Program-made: the position numbers and the translations under genes
NCBI GenBank assembly: GCA_934047225.1
Contig: OW203984.1
Coordinates: 8,751,201-8,815,200, forward strand
Direction of reading: 5' to 3'
DNA length: 64,000 nucleotides
Source of the DNA: Ypsolopha sequella
Taxonomy: Eukaryota; Arthropoda; Insecta; Lepidoptera; Ypsolophidae
Part shown: piece by piece, positions 21,691-33,182 of the stretch
Layout: the number at the start of each line of letters is the position of its first letter
Position numbering within the stretch: the first letter of the stretch is position 1
Notes under the pieces: model-generated
Seen by the model: only the letters and a program-made list of their open reading frames with translations
The model's database searches: none
Told to the model about the DNA's origin: nothing

Positions 21691-22040
21691 AGCTGTGCTT
21701 CAGACGTAAATCACATCCTCCCCAATCTTCATTGAGTTATAGAAACCCGATATTAAATAACTAAATTTATTTTCTATTCCATTTTATGAAAAGGTCGTGA
21801 AGTGCACTTTCATTTAGTTAAGTGGTTTGAAGCCTCGGGCAATGCAGTACAAAATATGTTATTTAATCTTACAACACTGAGTACTAGCCCAAGTGGATAA
21901 TAAAAGCTTTAATAATATTTTGATAGCTTCAAAATAATTTGATTTGCCATAAAAGTGAAATTTTACGTAACTTTTTGATTTCATTTTCTTACTTCACTCA
22001 AAATCCAATTGTTTTGAAGCTACTACACGTCTGGATTTTC
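21691..22040. other. No gene recognised
   Basis: AT-rich, low-copy sequence. Confidence 0.4.
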
Positions 22041-22530
22041 TCAAGATTCATACAAAATGTAAAAACTGAATGTGACGTCAACAGCTTATTTTCTTGATAT
22101 TTTTATCATAAGTATTATCTAGCGGCATCTTAGGTACGACCTTTCTATACAGCTCAAAAAGCAAAATTTGATGAAGCACCATCATAATAGCTGTCAGGAT
22201 ATCGTGAATATTGCCTTGTTTTTACGCAAAGTTTAGCAAGTTGTATAATTTTTGTCTATACGGGAAATAAAAAAGAGAGAAATACAGACGTCGTTCATGT
22301 AAAGAAGACTAAGTTTATACACTTTTCTATAAATCAGAAGTTACTGTTTCATGGAAAACAGTTTTTACCTAAAACCATTTCACAAATTCGTCGCTTTTTG
22401 AATATCTTGCCATCTTGCACCTCTTGATGAGAGATGGGTCGGAGTGCGGTGTGGGGGGAAGGGAAACATATATGTATAAAGATGTGTACTTACAAAGTTT
22501 CATTAAGAACAAAGCCATGGCAGCTGAGCG
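22041..22530 (+). repeat. Dispersed ~490-bp repeat G, copy 1
   Basis: Shares nearly its whole length with 37948-38450: TACAGCTCAAAAAG, CACCATCATAATAGCTGT, AGGATATCGTGAATATTGCC, AAAAAAGAGAGAAATACAGA, TTCATGGAAAACAGTTTTTA, GCCATCTTGCACC. Only short frames; no protein motif. Confidence 0.8.
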
Positions 22531-23428
22531 GGATGGCCCACCTTAACCGACTCCTTGTCCGATGTAGTCAGTTTGCGTTGCCTATTGAATTTCCAATCTC
22601 GAAGGATTAGGTATGACCCTCTGCCCTTGGACTTTAGTTGCTACATCCCCCACCGATACTAACAAAAGTTTATCTGACCCATCAGTCGAGACTTTCTCTA
22701 AAGTAAGATTTTCTCAAGAGGCCGTGTTATACTGGTCTTTGTTCCGAATTACTCGAGCTATCAGTGCAGAATTAAAGATATACTTGGATCACGAAAAGAA
22801 TAAGGAAAAGCTTTAATGACGTCATAAAAAGATATTATTTGAAGATTAATTAGTGGTTCCAAAGACTGAGCCAGTTCATTGGATAATTTTTTGTGTTAGT
22901 ATTTTTCCTAGATAATTTTATTTATGTCATACTGGTTTGCGTGGCCGTAAATTATTATTGTGCTATGAAAAGCATTTTTTTTTTGCAAAACGTAGTAGCT
23001 GTTTTACTTATTCACTTTATGTTGAGATAAATTAAATGATGAGGGCCATACTAATATTTTATTGAAATAAAGAAGACATGAACAAACTTGAACACAGTGC
23101 GCCGAGTTATTAAACATTAAAAGCACTGTTACAAGAGCTTTCATACTTAATGAGCACTTTCAAACAAAATATTAAACTTCTGTAGTTTCTTAAAGTAGTT
23201 TATTAAATTATAAAATGTTTGAGCAGTTTTGATTGAATCAACTACAAAGTAAGAATATTTTCTTTATGATATATGCTCTAACACTAGTTGGATTTAAAAT
23301 TCTTGGGTTTCGTAAAGTAAAAGTAAAAAGTAAATTTTAAAAAAACTCGGACGATGCCTAGTTTTCATAAATATTAAATCATTCGTATACAATGAGTGGA
23401 TTCATTCAAATGTGCATGTAATCTACAT
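22531..23428. other. No gene recognised
   Basis: Contains an open frame at 22613-22816 without recognisable motifs, then AT-rich DNA. Confidence 0.4.
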
Positions 23429-24150
23429 AAAAAATCGGCCAAGTGCGTGTCGGGCCACGCGCAGTGTAGGGTTCCCTAGTTGCCCTGCACAATATGCGGC
23501 CTTTTTCTCCAAGTACATTTTATAAGTTTGTCGACTAATACAGATCGAGCCAAACTTCTAGTACGTTCGGAAGTTGCTCTTCCCAAGAACGGTCCATACA
23601 TTTTGTTCCTGCTGATGCGAATCGCCCCGTTAGAGGAGACTAAAAGTTTGGCGCAATCTGTACTCGTTAACTTGTAAACCCTAGTTAGCTATGATAGTTT
23701 TCCTTTTAATTTCGTAATGTATACTACTGCCGTGATTTTTTTCACGTCTCCAAATACAACCGTTTCGCTGGCAGAGGGGAAACACTTGACTCTAACAAAA
23801 ATTTACATTTTTAAGCTTAATATTTCGCAAACGAAACCCTGGATCGAAGAATAGTCTTGTCACACACCCAATATTTTTAAATTACCTATCTAACGATACC
23901 CCACCCTAGAGGATAGACGAGAAAAAAAAATCATCCCCACTTTACGTGTAGGGAGGTACCCTAAAAAAATAACTTTTTCAAAATTTTACTATACCACTTT
24001 ATTGGCGTGATAAATATTATGTATACCCATGCCAAGTTACAGCTTTCTAGTACTAATAGTCTCTAAGCTAAGCCGCGGACAGACAGACAGACAGATGGAA
24101 ATGGCGAAACTATAAGGGTTCCTTGTTGTTGACTACGGAACCCTAAAAAA
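23429..24150 (+). repeat. GGCCAAGTGCG repeat, long divergent variant
   Basis: Begins AAAATCGGCCAAGTGCGTGT and ends GACTACGGAACCCTAAAAAA, with (ACAG)n at about 24080-24095. The interior is longer than and different from the 283-bp copies, so this is a related subfamily. Confidence 0.7.
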
Positions 24151-24213
24151 GGCGGTTTTGTTATTGTCTTATATTGTAAGAAAAAAAAATGCGAAGTATA
24201 CCGAGGCTCCATC

Positions 24214-24325
24214 CCATCATTTAGGTGGTAGAGCTGGTACCGGGCTCGACTTTGGAGGTACCACCAGCGTTGTCGCCAACCCCTGAAGTTATCCGTGGCA
24301 GAGTAAGAGGACAGCTCCCAAACAG
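24214..24325 (-). repeat. SINE-like repeat family C, partial
   Basis: GGTGGTAGAGCTGGTACCGG, GGAGGTACCACCA and GAGTAAGAGGACAGCTC match family C in reverse orientation. Confidence 0.65.
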
Positions 24326-24660
24326 GTATAACCCGCGCAGTTAAACAAAGGAATTGAAAATGGCGTCGTGTACTTGTGTCTGCATAAAAACTGCACTGTA
24401 TCTAACAAATTGGAAGTTGCTCTATCACCAAACGATAATTTTTTGGTGACAACGGTAGATAATAAAAATAATCTATCTGATCAAGTCGTAATACGTCGAA
24501 TATACTTTTTACCTATTGAAGTTTTTATGTCTGAATTTAAGATAAATTTTAATTAACAAAAAACTTAAATAACATAAAACCTTAAAATATAAATATAAAT
24601 GTAAACTAATTCTACCAGACAAGAACTTTAAAAAATTTAAGAATTTCTTTAGTACAAAAT
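24326..24660. other. No gene recognised
   Basis: Short open frame at 24368-24556 without motif; AT-rich. Confidence 0.4.
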
Positions 24661-25140
24661 AAGAAAGGATCTAGACACGCGGTAGCGTCTCCGTAAGTGC
24701 CTAAGGTCTTCGCAAGTGCATTAAATCCTTAATTTCATAAATTACACTTTAAGAGTGCTTGAGATATTCACGTTCAAAAATCACTATTTTTATCACTGAC
24801 TGACTCACTCATATAATACCTAAACCACTTCCAGCAGACTTAGATATTTACTTGAAATTTGCCATAAAGATAGGTTATACATCAATCGTTTACAAATAAA
24901 AAAATCAGAAAATTACTAATAGTGAATTATTATAGAAGTTATAAATTATGAGAGACCTTAATCGCTTATCTGTACGTGGAAAAAATTGCGTGTTTTAAAG
25001 AACTTGGCAAGTTTTCAGTCAATTATTTGCATATATGATGTAGCCGTTTAAACTTCAGCTGTGAGAACGTTGAACGTTACTGCAGTTATGACTGAAGGAA
25101 CCTCCATAAACCCCGGCACCCAATTTGCACTGTCTTTTTC
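24661..25140 (+). repeat. Dispersed repeat H, uninterrupted copy
   Basis: Matches, in order, segments at 59440-59750, 60375-60419 and 60818-60850: CACTGACTGACTCACTCATA, TCAGAAAATTACTAA, GAACTTGGCAAGTT, TATTTGCATATATGATGTAG, CGTTTAAACTTCAGCT. It gives the unoccupied version of the insertion sites seen in that other copy. Confidence 0.7.
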
Positions 25141-25267
25141 ACATTTATGTTTTTGGTGGGATCTATTATAATGGTTTTGTCGCAGGTTGCTCTTATTTTG
25201 GGCATCAGCAGCGGTGGATGCCGAAGTACAGTCAGCATAAGATATAGGTAACGAGGCCTAGCGCAAA

Positions 25268-25668
25268 CACTTCGATCGTAAGACCAACATACACACGTGC
25301 ACTATTATGGGTAGGTGGTAGAGCTGATGCCGGGCTTGACTGTGGAGGTACCACCATCTTACTTGGAGACCCACTCGGTGGAGAGTAAGAGGACAGCTCA
25401 AAGGCAAAAACCAGGAGGCCCACCATTCCCGGGACCGATGGATGGCGGTATATCCATCCCTCATAGCCGGGCCTTATATGGAATAGACTGGTGACGGGCA
25501 GCGACGTCACTGGTGTGAGGGTTCCGGCACCGCGCTCACCAACCCGCCTGCCCAGCGTGTGTGAGTGTGGGCAATTCTTCCAGCATGACTGCCGGGAGGG
25601 GCAAAGTCCTGGAAAGGCTTATGTCCCAGTGGACGAACTAGGCTGATGGATGGATGGATGGATGCACT
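25268..25668 (-). repeat. SINE-like repeat family C, full-length reversed
   Basis: Near-complete reverse copy of 32820-33182, ending in a GGAT/ATGG simple repeat at 25645-25668. The orientation follows the CCATCCATCAGCCTAGTTCG end. Confidence 0.8.
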
Positions 25669-26634
25669 ATTTATTAGTATTCCTTATCTCATCTATCACT
25701 CACCTGTGGGTCTTAGGATTGAGGTGTTTGCGCCGGGCTAGGGTACATATATTTTTTGCTGACTGTACATAAAAAGTCACTAATACCACAAGTAATCGTA
25801 ATAATTGTACACAACAGGCACAATAATTGTAAAACTGTGTACAATACTAAAAGCAAAACTAATCAATTAGTTCGAGATGTACCTAGTTGTGTTTAATAAA
25901 TATTTTGAGAATTTCGTTTTCTATCTTTTATTATTTCTTCGCTATATTTTTGAGAAAAGGTTGGTTTCACTACAAACAGAAATCCTAATCAAACGCAAGG
26001 ATTTCTAACTTTTACTCTCCTATTACACGTCCTTGTCAGTTGCATACCTATTATTATTATTAGACACAATTATTAGTCGTATTATTCCTAGTATCGTTTA
26101 CTTACCATATTTCAACTAAATGCATCTAGTCAATTTTGAGTATAGATGGAAAAATAGAACGCAACCCTTAGTATATTTTTAACTCAAAAGCATAAAGCTG
26201 CCGCCTGCCGCTAATCTGCAAATAAAGGCTCCAGTTTCTAGATCAAATATTGTGATATTCAGCACCAAACCTCGGAACACTTATCAAGCAAACAGCGGAA
26301 TAATGTTTATTTGTTTAATTTACCGCTCACACAGGATTGCCGAGCGCAAACAGAAACCGCATTTGGATTTTTGTCACGTAGAAGTGGCACCCGACGCGGG
26401 GCGCACGCCAATACATCGATGTTACACACTAGAGCAATTATGCTCCCTCAATTGCTATGCCCAGGTCACACTTTTTTTTTTTTTTACTCACTTTATTAAA
26501 CTATTTGATGCGGGAACATTCTTAGAAAATATTAAAACTATGTGCTTCAATTATATTAATATATTTTTAAGGTTTTAAAGACGTGGCTTTAATCATTTTA
26601 CATTTATTTGAATAAAAAAACTAGCGGTCTTATC
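25669..26634. other. No gene recognised
   Basis: AT-rich. A GC-richer stretch at about 26320-26420 has open frames on the plus strand but no recognisable residues. Confidence 0.4.
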
Positions 26635-26770
26635 ACAAAACTGTGTTTAACTTTAGACAGTGTTTAAATCTGTTGCTGTCACTCTTTTACAATATGAAAA
26701 AAAAGGTGACAACGACAGATTTAAACACTGTCTAAAGTTAAACACTGTCTAAAGTTAAACACTGTTTTGT
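26635..26770. mobile_element. Hairpin MITE, ACAAAACTGTG termini
   Basis: Inverted arms: GTGTTTAACTTTAGACAGTG then TTTAAATCTGT, and ACAGATTTAAACACTGTC then TAAAGTTAAACACTG. The right arm carries an extra tandem copy of a 19-bp TCTAAAGTTAAACACTG unit. Confidence 0.8.
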
Positions 26771-26940
26771 AGTAACACAGTAGATGTTTATAATATAACC
26801 TACAAAATAAGTTACGAGAATTCGCCACAGCAAAGTTTCTAATAAATGCAAATAAATAGATTGTACTTACGAATCCCTAATCTCTGGAAGACAATGCTTT
26901 AAGTGGAAATTTTGGCAATTGTAAACTTCTTTTATATATA

Positions 26941-27155
26941 GTGGGTGTTAAGATAAAGTTGCGGAAGCCGGAAACTGGTGGTAGTACTCGTTCATACGAA
27001 CAACTTTTACAATGGAGTCAACCCTCGAAAAAAAAATCAACTGTTTCAAAGAAATGTTACATTTTTGTTTCTCGATTTTTCATTTTTTTTACGAAAGCGT
27101 ATGGACGAGTTACATCGCCAGTTTCCGGCTTCCGCAACTACATCTTAACAACCTG
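26941..27155. mobile_element. MITE family E, complete copy with TA flanks
   Basis: Begins GTGGGTGTTAAGAT, then GTTGCGGAAGCCGGAAACTG; ends CAGTTTCCGGCTTCCGCAAC, then ATCTTAACAACCTG. TA flanks both ends (26939-26940 and 27156-27157), consistent with a Tc1/mariner-type target duplication. 215 bp. Confidence 0.8.
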
Positions 27156-27157
27156 TA

Positions 27158-28344
27158 TTTTTGTTATATATTTATTTGGTCTTCGATCTCTGTATTATTA
27201 TATTATTATGTGCAAAATATAAATCCAAAAGATTGCACGATCAAAATTTGCGAACTGGTTACAATATTTATTTACTTGTACGGGCTTACTCGTACATTTC
27301 TACCAACTCAATAATTCTGCTACGCTAGCAACACTTGATGTAGACCTATATAATGTGCATATATGATGGACAGCGGATGACACGTCCGGCCGTCACCACC
27401 GCCGCGCAATGAGTGGCATCTTATTTCCGGCTCACGACAGCAGCGCCGCGCGCCTTGGAACCGAGTCACTATTATACTATTGAACAAACCGGAGACATGA
27501 ACACCGTTCTCTATGTGCATTGTGCTAAATATAGGTTACCTTCTTTATCAAATGGATGTTTCAACATTCATAAACAACTTGTGACGACTATTTGAGCTAA
27601 AACACCAGAAATGTTTGCGCTGCATGAGTTGTACATTATACTGAATAAGTTTTGACATGACAGCAGAAACTAGTTTACAAATTTTGGAACCCCAGCGCAA
27701 CACCCTTATCATGTTTGACGTGTAAATTCGTACAGTTTGACTCAACATGAGTTCAAATGTTAATGATTTTATGTAACATGAATTTCATTATTTCAGCGCT
27801 AGTACCTAAACTAAAAATGTCGATCAACGGTGTTCTTTCAGACTGAAAGTTTTGTAGTCATATATGCCACAAAAAACAGATAAGTACTTTTATTTAAAGC
27901 GCAGTATAAAGCAAACTGCAATTTTTGCAGAAAACTTTATAGGTTTTATTAAAATCTAAAAATTTCAAACTTTAACTTTCCTCGATAGAAAAAATCACAA
28001 AAATGGGTCTCGAAACTAAAGAAAAACCGTTTTTTGGTTTGCTTTTTTGAGGATAGCGCCACGAAATTTTTCATGAATATTTGTTTTACTAACCTTTAAT
28101 GTTGTGACAGGAAATACGTTTATTTAGAAGTCCTGATGTAGCTGCAAATTCAAAATAACTGTAGTTTTGCGTGCGCCGCAGTTTATTAGAGCAGGATAGA
28201 CAAATCAAAAACAAAGGCGTCGGTGCTGGACGGAAGCTTAGCTTGATACTGGGCCTTAAATTATTTGTTATGTGTTAAATAAAGCTATTTTTGGTGTTTA
28301 TAGTTTACACACAAACGAAATAACAAAGTTCTCGAGATTGAACT
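27158..28344. other. No gene recognised
   Basis: Includes a GC-richer patch at about 27380-27480 with open frames on both strands but no motif. The rest is AT-rich. Confidence 0.4.
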
Positions 28345-28420
28345 GGTGCATGCTCGACGGTAGGATTCGAACATGGATGTCAAGATTGTTAGCCCAGCGT
28401 CCAACTAATTATAATAGTAC
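28345..28420 (-). repeat. tRNA-like sequence (tRNA-derived SINE head or tRNA pseudogene)
   Basis: On the minus strand, TAGTTGGACGCTGGGCTAAC resembles a polymerase III A box and ATGTTCGAATCCTACC resembles a B box, at tRNA-like spacing. A closed cloverleaf could not be confirmed, so this is not called a functional tRNA. Confidence 0.45.
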
Positions 28421-28430
28421 ATAGGAAAGA

Positions 28431-29250
28431 CTGGGTACGGTCGTAACAATTTTGTTTTTATCGGCTAGCGTCGCCATTATATAACCAATAGCTGTAGAAA
28501 GTACGTGTGTACGTCAAAATAAAAGGCATTTACCAGTGTATCAATAAATCAATAGTTATTACAATTTAGTTTTCCGACAGGAGCAAGCGATTAAAAAAAA
28601 GTCTGCTATTGTTACGACCGTCCCCGACATGGGGGTCAGTTGTAACACATACCAATAATACAATACAAACATACAAGAAAAAACATATATTATTATTATT
28701 CATAATGCGAGTATCATAGTATTTTTAATCAGTCTTTAAATAAAATCTGCAAATAAAATACTAAATTTCATGAAACCCGAAATTAAATTAAATATAACTA
28801 AAAATAAAAACAACTTAAAACTAACATTCAGTCATATATTACACAATTTAATCAAAACAATACAAAAAAAATACATATAAAATACAACCGTCCCCATCTA
28901 CTACTTTTGTAGATAAAATTCTACAGTGACAAAGAAAACTATCTTACACTTAAGCTAATCACGTTCACAGATTCTCCAAGGCCCATTTTAAAATTGAGCA
29001 ATCATTTAATAATCTAGCTTTAATATAAACGGAGCCAAAAAAAAAGCCTTGATGAAAATGTTACCTGTGGCTGTCAAAACACAATAGGGCCTCCTACAAA
29101 CCACCGTAGCAACCCGCAGACAACGCAACACTTGAAATTGTGTTCAGATGAGCTAGCGGGTCTTTTCCCCCATTGTACCCTTCAGCTTACCGATACGGTT
29201 CCCGTGATATTCAAGTTGTTACAACCGTACCCTGTTACAACCGTACCCAG
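28431..29250. mobile_element. 820-bp non-autonomous element with CTGGGTACGGT termini
   Basis: Left end CTGGGTACGGTCGTAACA; right end TGTTACAACCGTACCCAG, a near-perfect inverted pair. GTTAC(A/G)ACCGT(C/A)CCC-like motifs recur at 28610, 28886, 29219 and 29234. No open frame of note. Superfamily unknown. Confidence 0.7.
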
Positions 29251-30353
29251 GCTCCTCTAATATGTATAGTTAGAATATATCCCTTAAAAGGTCTCTAACC
29301 ATGGCTTATCTTAAAATCTTCAAAGTAGCCATTTTGGATTAAGCTCCACTACACGTCACATAAAGACCCTTTGGAGATAAAATTCAACTTTGACAAGATA
29401 GCTTAGCAGGCAGTAACATAAAGGTGGTACCTATAAGCGAAAAAGTCAAGAAGTCGATGTTGATTTGCTTAACGGTATGTACATGCATAAAAATTATATA
29501 GGTATATAATTATGTTATTGCTAAATTTATGATTACAATAATGTAAACCAAAATACCTCGAGTAGCTACGTACGGTATTTAATTAATTAAAAGACCCAGG
29601 TTATGCATTATACTCGTGCATTTATTTTACAGTATTTATTTTTTTCAACTTGAATTTTTTTCAAGTTATTTCTTTTATAAGGGTTTTTTTTCACGTTAGT
29701 ATACGGGAAATATTAAGAGTTTTTAAATTTACGTTACTTTATTTTAAAATAATCAGGTAACTACAACGACATACCTATATGTACTAGCGTACGGCTTTGG
29801 GTTATTATGAAAAAAAAAAAAAACATGAAATAATAAAAAACAGAGCACTAGCTCCTTGACTTCGAAAATTTTCTCTTCTTTCCTTGTCGCTGGCAGTCGC
29901 TAGTCTTACTAGAATCTATTTGCTGGACAGTACATTATCGGCGGGGAATCAGTGGTAATATTAAACTCTTATAGGTCTTATGTCACATCACATAAGGTCT
30001 AGAATGACCGTACATCATATCAGCGGCGGCGCAGCGAAATTTCTACAATCTGTGTCCCTTTGTAACCGCGAGTGGTCGTGACACGTCAATTACGATATCC
30101 TGAAAGCTTCTGGTGTGGTCTGATACATACGAGTTCCTACAAATGTAATCTCGGGGAGAGTTCCGCTGACCGTTTTTTTATCCTATTGACATTGTAATAG
30201 ACCCCTAAGTGAAAAGTGGGTTAGTGGAACTTTTGATATTAGTCCTCATCATTATATCAAATACTTAGATCCTGATAACTAAAATTTATTCAACTTATCA
30301 TATTAAAAAAGTCTAAAGTTTGCCTTTGTAATAATAGCGAATAATAGTAGATT
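29251..30353. other. No gene recognised
   Basis: AT-rich with a poly(A) stretch near 29810. Nothing assignable. Confidence 0.4.
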
Positions 30354-31010
30354 GTTATACAAGGGAGGTAAGTCATCAGTTACACCCGAGATATTTAAGC
30401 GCACGAGCGAGCGAAGCGAACGAGGGTGCTAATGGTTCGAGGGTGTAATTGATCACTTACACTCGAGTCCAAAACTCTACTTTTCATCACTAATGCGAGG
30501 AAATAAAAAACAACTTACAAAAAGTACACATTCCGACAAAAGATTTTACTTTCTTTTCAGTCCGCCAATTGATAAAATCGGTACATGTTCTCAAATATTG
30601 AAATCTATATTTTCTATGATTGCCTTTGCCTGTAGTTTTATCGATTCAGGTGCCAAATCAAAATCATAATTATCACTTGAATTCATAATGTTTTCGTTAA
30701 AAATATATTTCTAACAACGTTTTCAACATGATTTGCGTGGCGCCAATTTTCTTTTTTTTATTCGATTTTCTTGCTAGCCAGTGCGATTGTTTTAAAAAGA
30801 AAACCAATTTATTGTATCACTTTTAAGCGCCTTTCCGGGGTCTTGCCTCAAATATGAGGTAATGTCCCAAAAAACGAAGAAAGAAGGCTCCTTCAATTTT
30901 CAAATTTTCTTACCTCCCTAGGGTTATAATTCGCATTTACCTCCCGCATATCGAGTTAAATACAACTTGTTTTCAGAGCTTTAGTGATTAGTGATGAAAA
31001 TATAATTAAT
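30354..31010 (-). mobile_element. Palindrome-led element I with recombinase-like fragment
   Basis: A leading GC-rich region has centre ACGAGCGAGCGAAGCGAACG. After it comes an inner domain with inverted ends: TTTTCATCACTAAT at about 30481 and ATTAGTGATGAAAA at about 30988. The architecture (palindrome, then TIR-bounded domain, then a GAGGAAATAAAA block) parallels element F. A short minus-strand frame (30591-30686) is described separately. Confidence 0.55.
30591..30686 (-). pseudogene. Possible N-terminus of a Crypton-like recombinase, 31 aa
   Basis: A minus-strand ATG at 30686 opens MNSSDNYDFDLAPESIKL and QAKAIIENID, with a stop at 30591. The acidic FD start and APE...AK pattern recalls the beginning of insect Crypton-type tyrosine recombinases, but the diagnostic LLP-x-KSK block is missing, so the match is weak. 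As at 50122, a GGCGCC motif lies a short distance upstream of the ATG. If correct, it is the 5' end of a lost recombinase gene. Confidence 0.3.
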
Positions 31011-31551
31011 ATGTATACAGACTCAAAATATTCCTTAACCCATTCGTAACTCTGGAATCAATTAGTTTCGAAACTTGAGCCCTAGAAACATCGAAGTGCT
31101 ACAACAAAAACTTGTATTTTTATTTCTAAGTTCTTAATTCAGTTATTATTTCTAAACTTAAAACTTTTGCTAAAATCAATTTGTCAAAGACGTTGTGTGA
31201 TTGATCACTATGCTATTTGAAATCAGTTTCTAGGCGTTTAAATGGGCAAGCAATCAATAATATTCTGGCAAGAAATAAATATATGTTACATAATTAAAAT
31301 TTAGGGGAACGCAAGAAAAGGTTCGATTCAAGTTTTAGTGACTAAGGTTTTTATTGAGTAATACAGTTTTTTTTCGAAAAGCAGTTCGTTTGCTATCTTT
31401 GTGCAAAATTTAGGTCTAATTAGAGCATATTTTAAAGGTATAAAAATTTGTATGCAGGAAACTCTATCTCTGGAACTTCAGAAACGATTTTGAATATTCT
31501 TTCTGTTATAATGGTTACACTATTTAATTATGCATAGACTATAGCCTGTTT
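31011..31551. other. No gene recognised
   Basis: AT-rich sequence that shares a short block near 31255 with 19940. Confidence 0.4.
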
Positions 31552-31609
31552 CCTAGGGACGGGCAGTTCCCTACCCCTAGGGACGGGCAGTTCCCTACCC
31601 CTAGGGACA
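31552..31609 (+). repeat. 24-bp tandem repeat, about 2.4 units
   Basis: Unit CCTAGGGACGGGCAGTTCCC plus TACC, exactly repeated; GC-rich compared with its flanks. A reversed remnant of the CCCGCGG repeat family (AAACCGCGGGCAAAAGTAG) follows near 31643. Confidence 0.85.
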
Positions 31610-31908
31610 TAGATTTTAATTACATTGGCGCAAGTGAAACCGCGGGCAAAAGTAGAGTCTAATAGTACAAATATTCCCCATCCTACCCCAATTTATAAAC
31701 ATGACATTCACCCCAGATCCTTACTCAATGGTCCGAGAAAACAATTGAGCATCGAACCCCGACATGCGGTCGCAATGGAAACATTTACATTTTAAAATAG
31801 TTCTTTCTGCTCATTAAGACACGTGCAGTGAGTGCAGATTCGTATCCGGTTAGCAAAATAAATTGAGGTGCCGTTTATTTTCAAATAAGCTTTGGGTAAG
31901 GAACCTTT
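31610..31908. other. No gene recognised
   Basis: Apart from the short CCGCGGGCAAAAG remnant, nothing identifiable. Confidence 0.4.
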
Positions 31909-32414
31909 TAATAGTAGTTTATGCTATAAGGGCAAAAAGGAATAAATAACGAGGACGATTTAAAACACGAGCGTAGCGAGTGTTTTAAACGTAACCGAGT
32001 AATTTATTGCTCTTACGCCCGTGTATCATACTATGTTTTTCAATGCATAGTGTGAGGGAATAAAACAAATATAATCTTGTGAACTGAGCGGGGGTTCCAC
32101 CGCTTAATTCTCATTTGTATCAATTTCAAGCAAATGCATATGAAATTCAACGCGTGCAAAAGAGATGGCATGTTAGGCGGGCGTCGTCGCACGCACGACA
32201 AATTTCAATCTCAAGTTGATGTTGATGAAAATGAGAATTACGCGGTAGACCCACAGATCCAGAGCCGAGTATAACATTTATAGTACACAAGAAAGGTTGC
32301 AGGTTAGCCAACTTCTCGTAAAAAAAAAAATGAAGCCCTAGGGCGAAATAATCGACTTTCTGTTCGGTTTTGATGCATAAAAAGTGGGCCTTTACGAGCA
32401 CTTGCATTGAAAAA
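31909..32414 (+). mobile_element. Palindrome-led element F, copy 3, interrupted
   Basis: Has the element F landmarks but is split by the hairpin MITE at 32088-32252. Relative to copies 1 and 4, host bases are missing at the junctions (about 30 before CCAGAGCCG, and part of the segment after it). Confidence 0.8.
32088..32252. mobile_element. Hairpin MITE, GCGGGTCTACC family, copy 2, nested
   Basis: Degraded left end (GCGGGGGTTCCACCGC) and good right end (AATTACGCGGTAGACCC), inside element F copy 3. Confidence 0.8.
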
Positions 32415-32819
32415 TATATGAAGTCATTTTAGTAACTCATTTATAAGAAATTCCCGAACCAGTCCACCAGCTAAGTTTATGGGGTACTAGCGAGCGTCAT
32501 CTTCCTTGATTTTTTGAAAAAAGGAAATTATTTATTTGCTATATTATTATTTGTTTACAAAAACCACACCTTAATAACTGAATAAAAGAAGAAATAAAAA
32601 GAAAAAAATATCATTTCAGGGTATGAAACTTTTACATTGCGACAAAAAGGGGCAGACTCAGCATCTACGTGAGCTGCGAGTAGCAGCACAGCGCTGGTTT
32701 TCAGCCTGTTCCTGAGGGAAATGATTGAGCCATTGAGCCAAAAATAATTTGTTTGTACAGTCTTCGTTGTCTCTCTGGCTCCAAACTCTCGAGGAAGTAA
32801 TAAACTCATTGCTTCTCAA
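32415..32819. other. No gene recognised
   Basis: AT-rich; overlapping open frames on the minus strand lack motifs. Confidence 0.4.
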
Positions 32820-33182
32820 TATCCATCCATCCATCAGCCTAGTTCGTCCACTGCTGGACATAAGCCTTTCCAGGACTTTGCCACTCCCAGCGGTCAACCT
32901 GGAAGAATTGCCCATACTCACACACGCTGGGCAGGCAGGTTGGTGAGCGCGGTGCCGGAACCCTCGCACCAGTGACGCCGCTGCCCGTCACCAGTCTATT
33001 CCATATAAGGCCCGGCTATGAGGGATGGATATACCACCATCCATCGGTCCCAAGCATGGTTGGCCTCCTGGTTTTTTGCCTGTGAGGGGTCCTCTTACTC
33101 TCCCCCGAATTACTTCGAGGGGGTCTCCAAGTAAGATGGTAGTACCTCCACAGTCGAGCCCAGCATCAGCTCTACCACCTGT
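32820..33182 (+). repeat. SINE-like repeat family C, full-length
   Basis: Begins with an (ATCC)n run and CATCAGCCTAGTTCGTCCAC; then ATAAGCCTTTCCAGGAC, GAATTGCCCATACTCACAC, CCCGGCTATGAGGGATGGAT, GAGTCCTCTTACTC-like and GCATCAGCTCTACCACCTG. Other copies: 25268-25668, 58838-59216, and fragments at 6967, 12468 and 24214. Confidence 0.8.

Noticed and set aside
25232..25510. Overlapping open frames on the minus strand
   Set aside because: They coincide with SINE-like family C and recur only because the repeat recurs.
28345..28420. Functional tRNA gene
   Set aside because: A- and B-box-like motifs are present but a complete acceptor stem could not be paired, and no T-run terminator was seen at the expected place.
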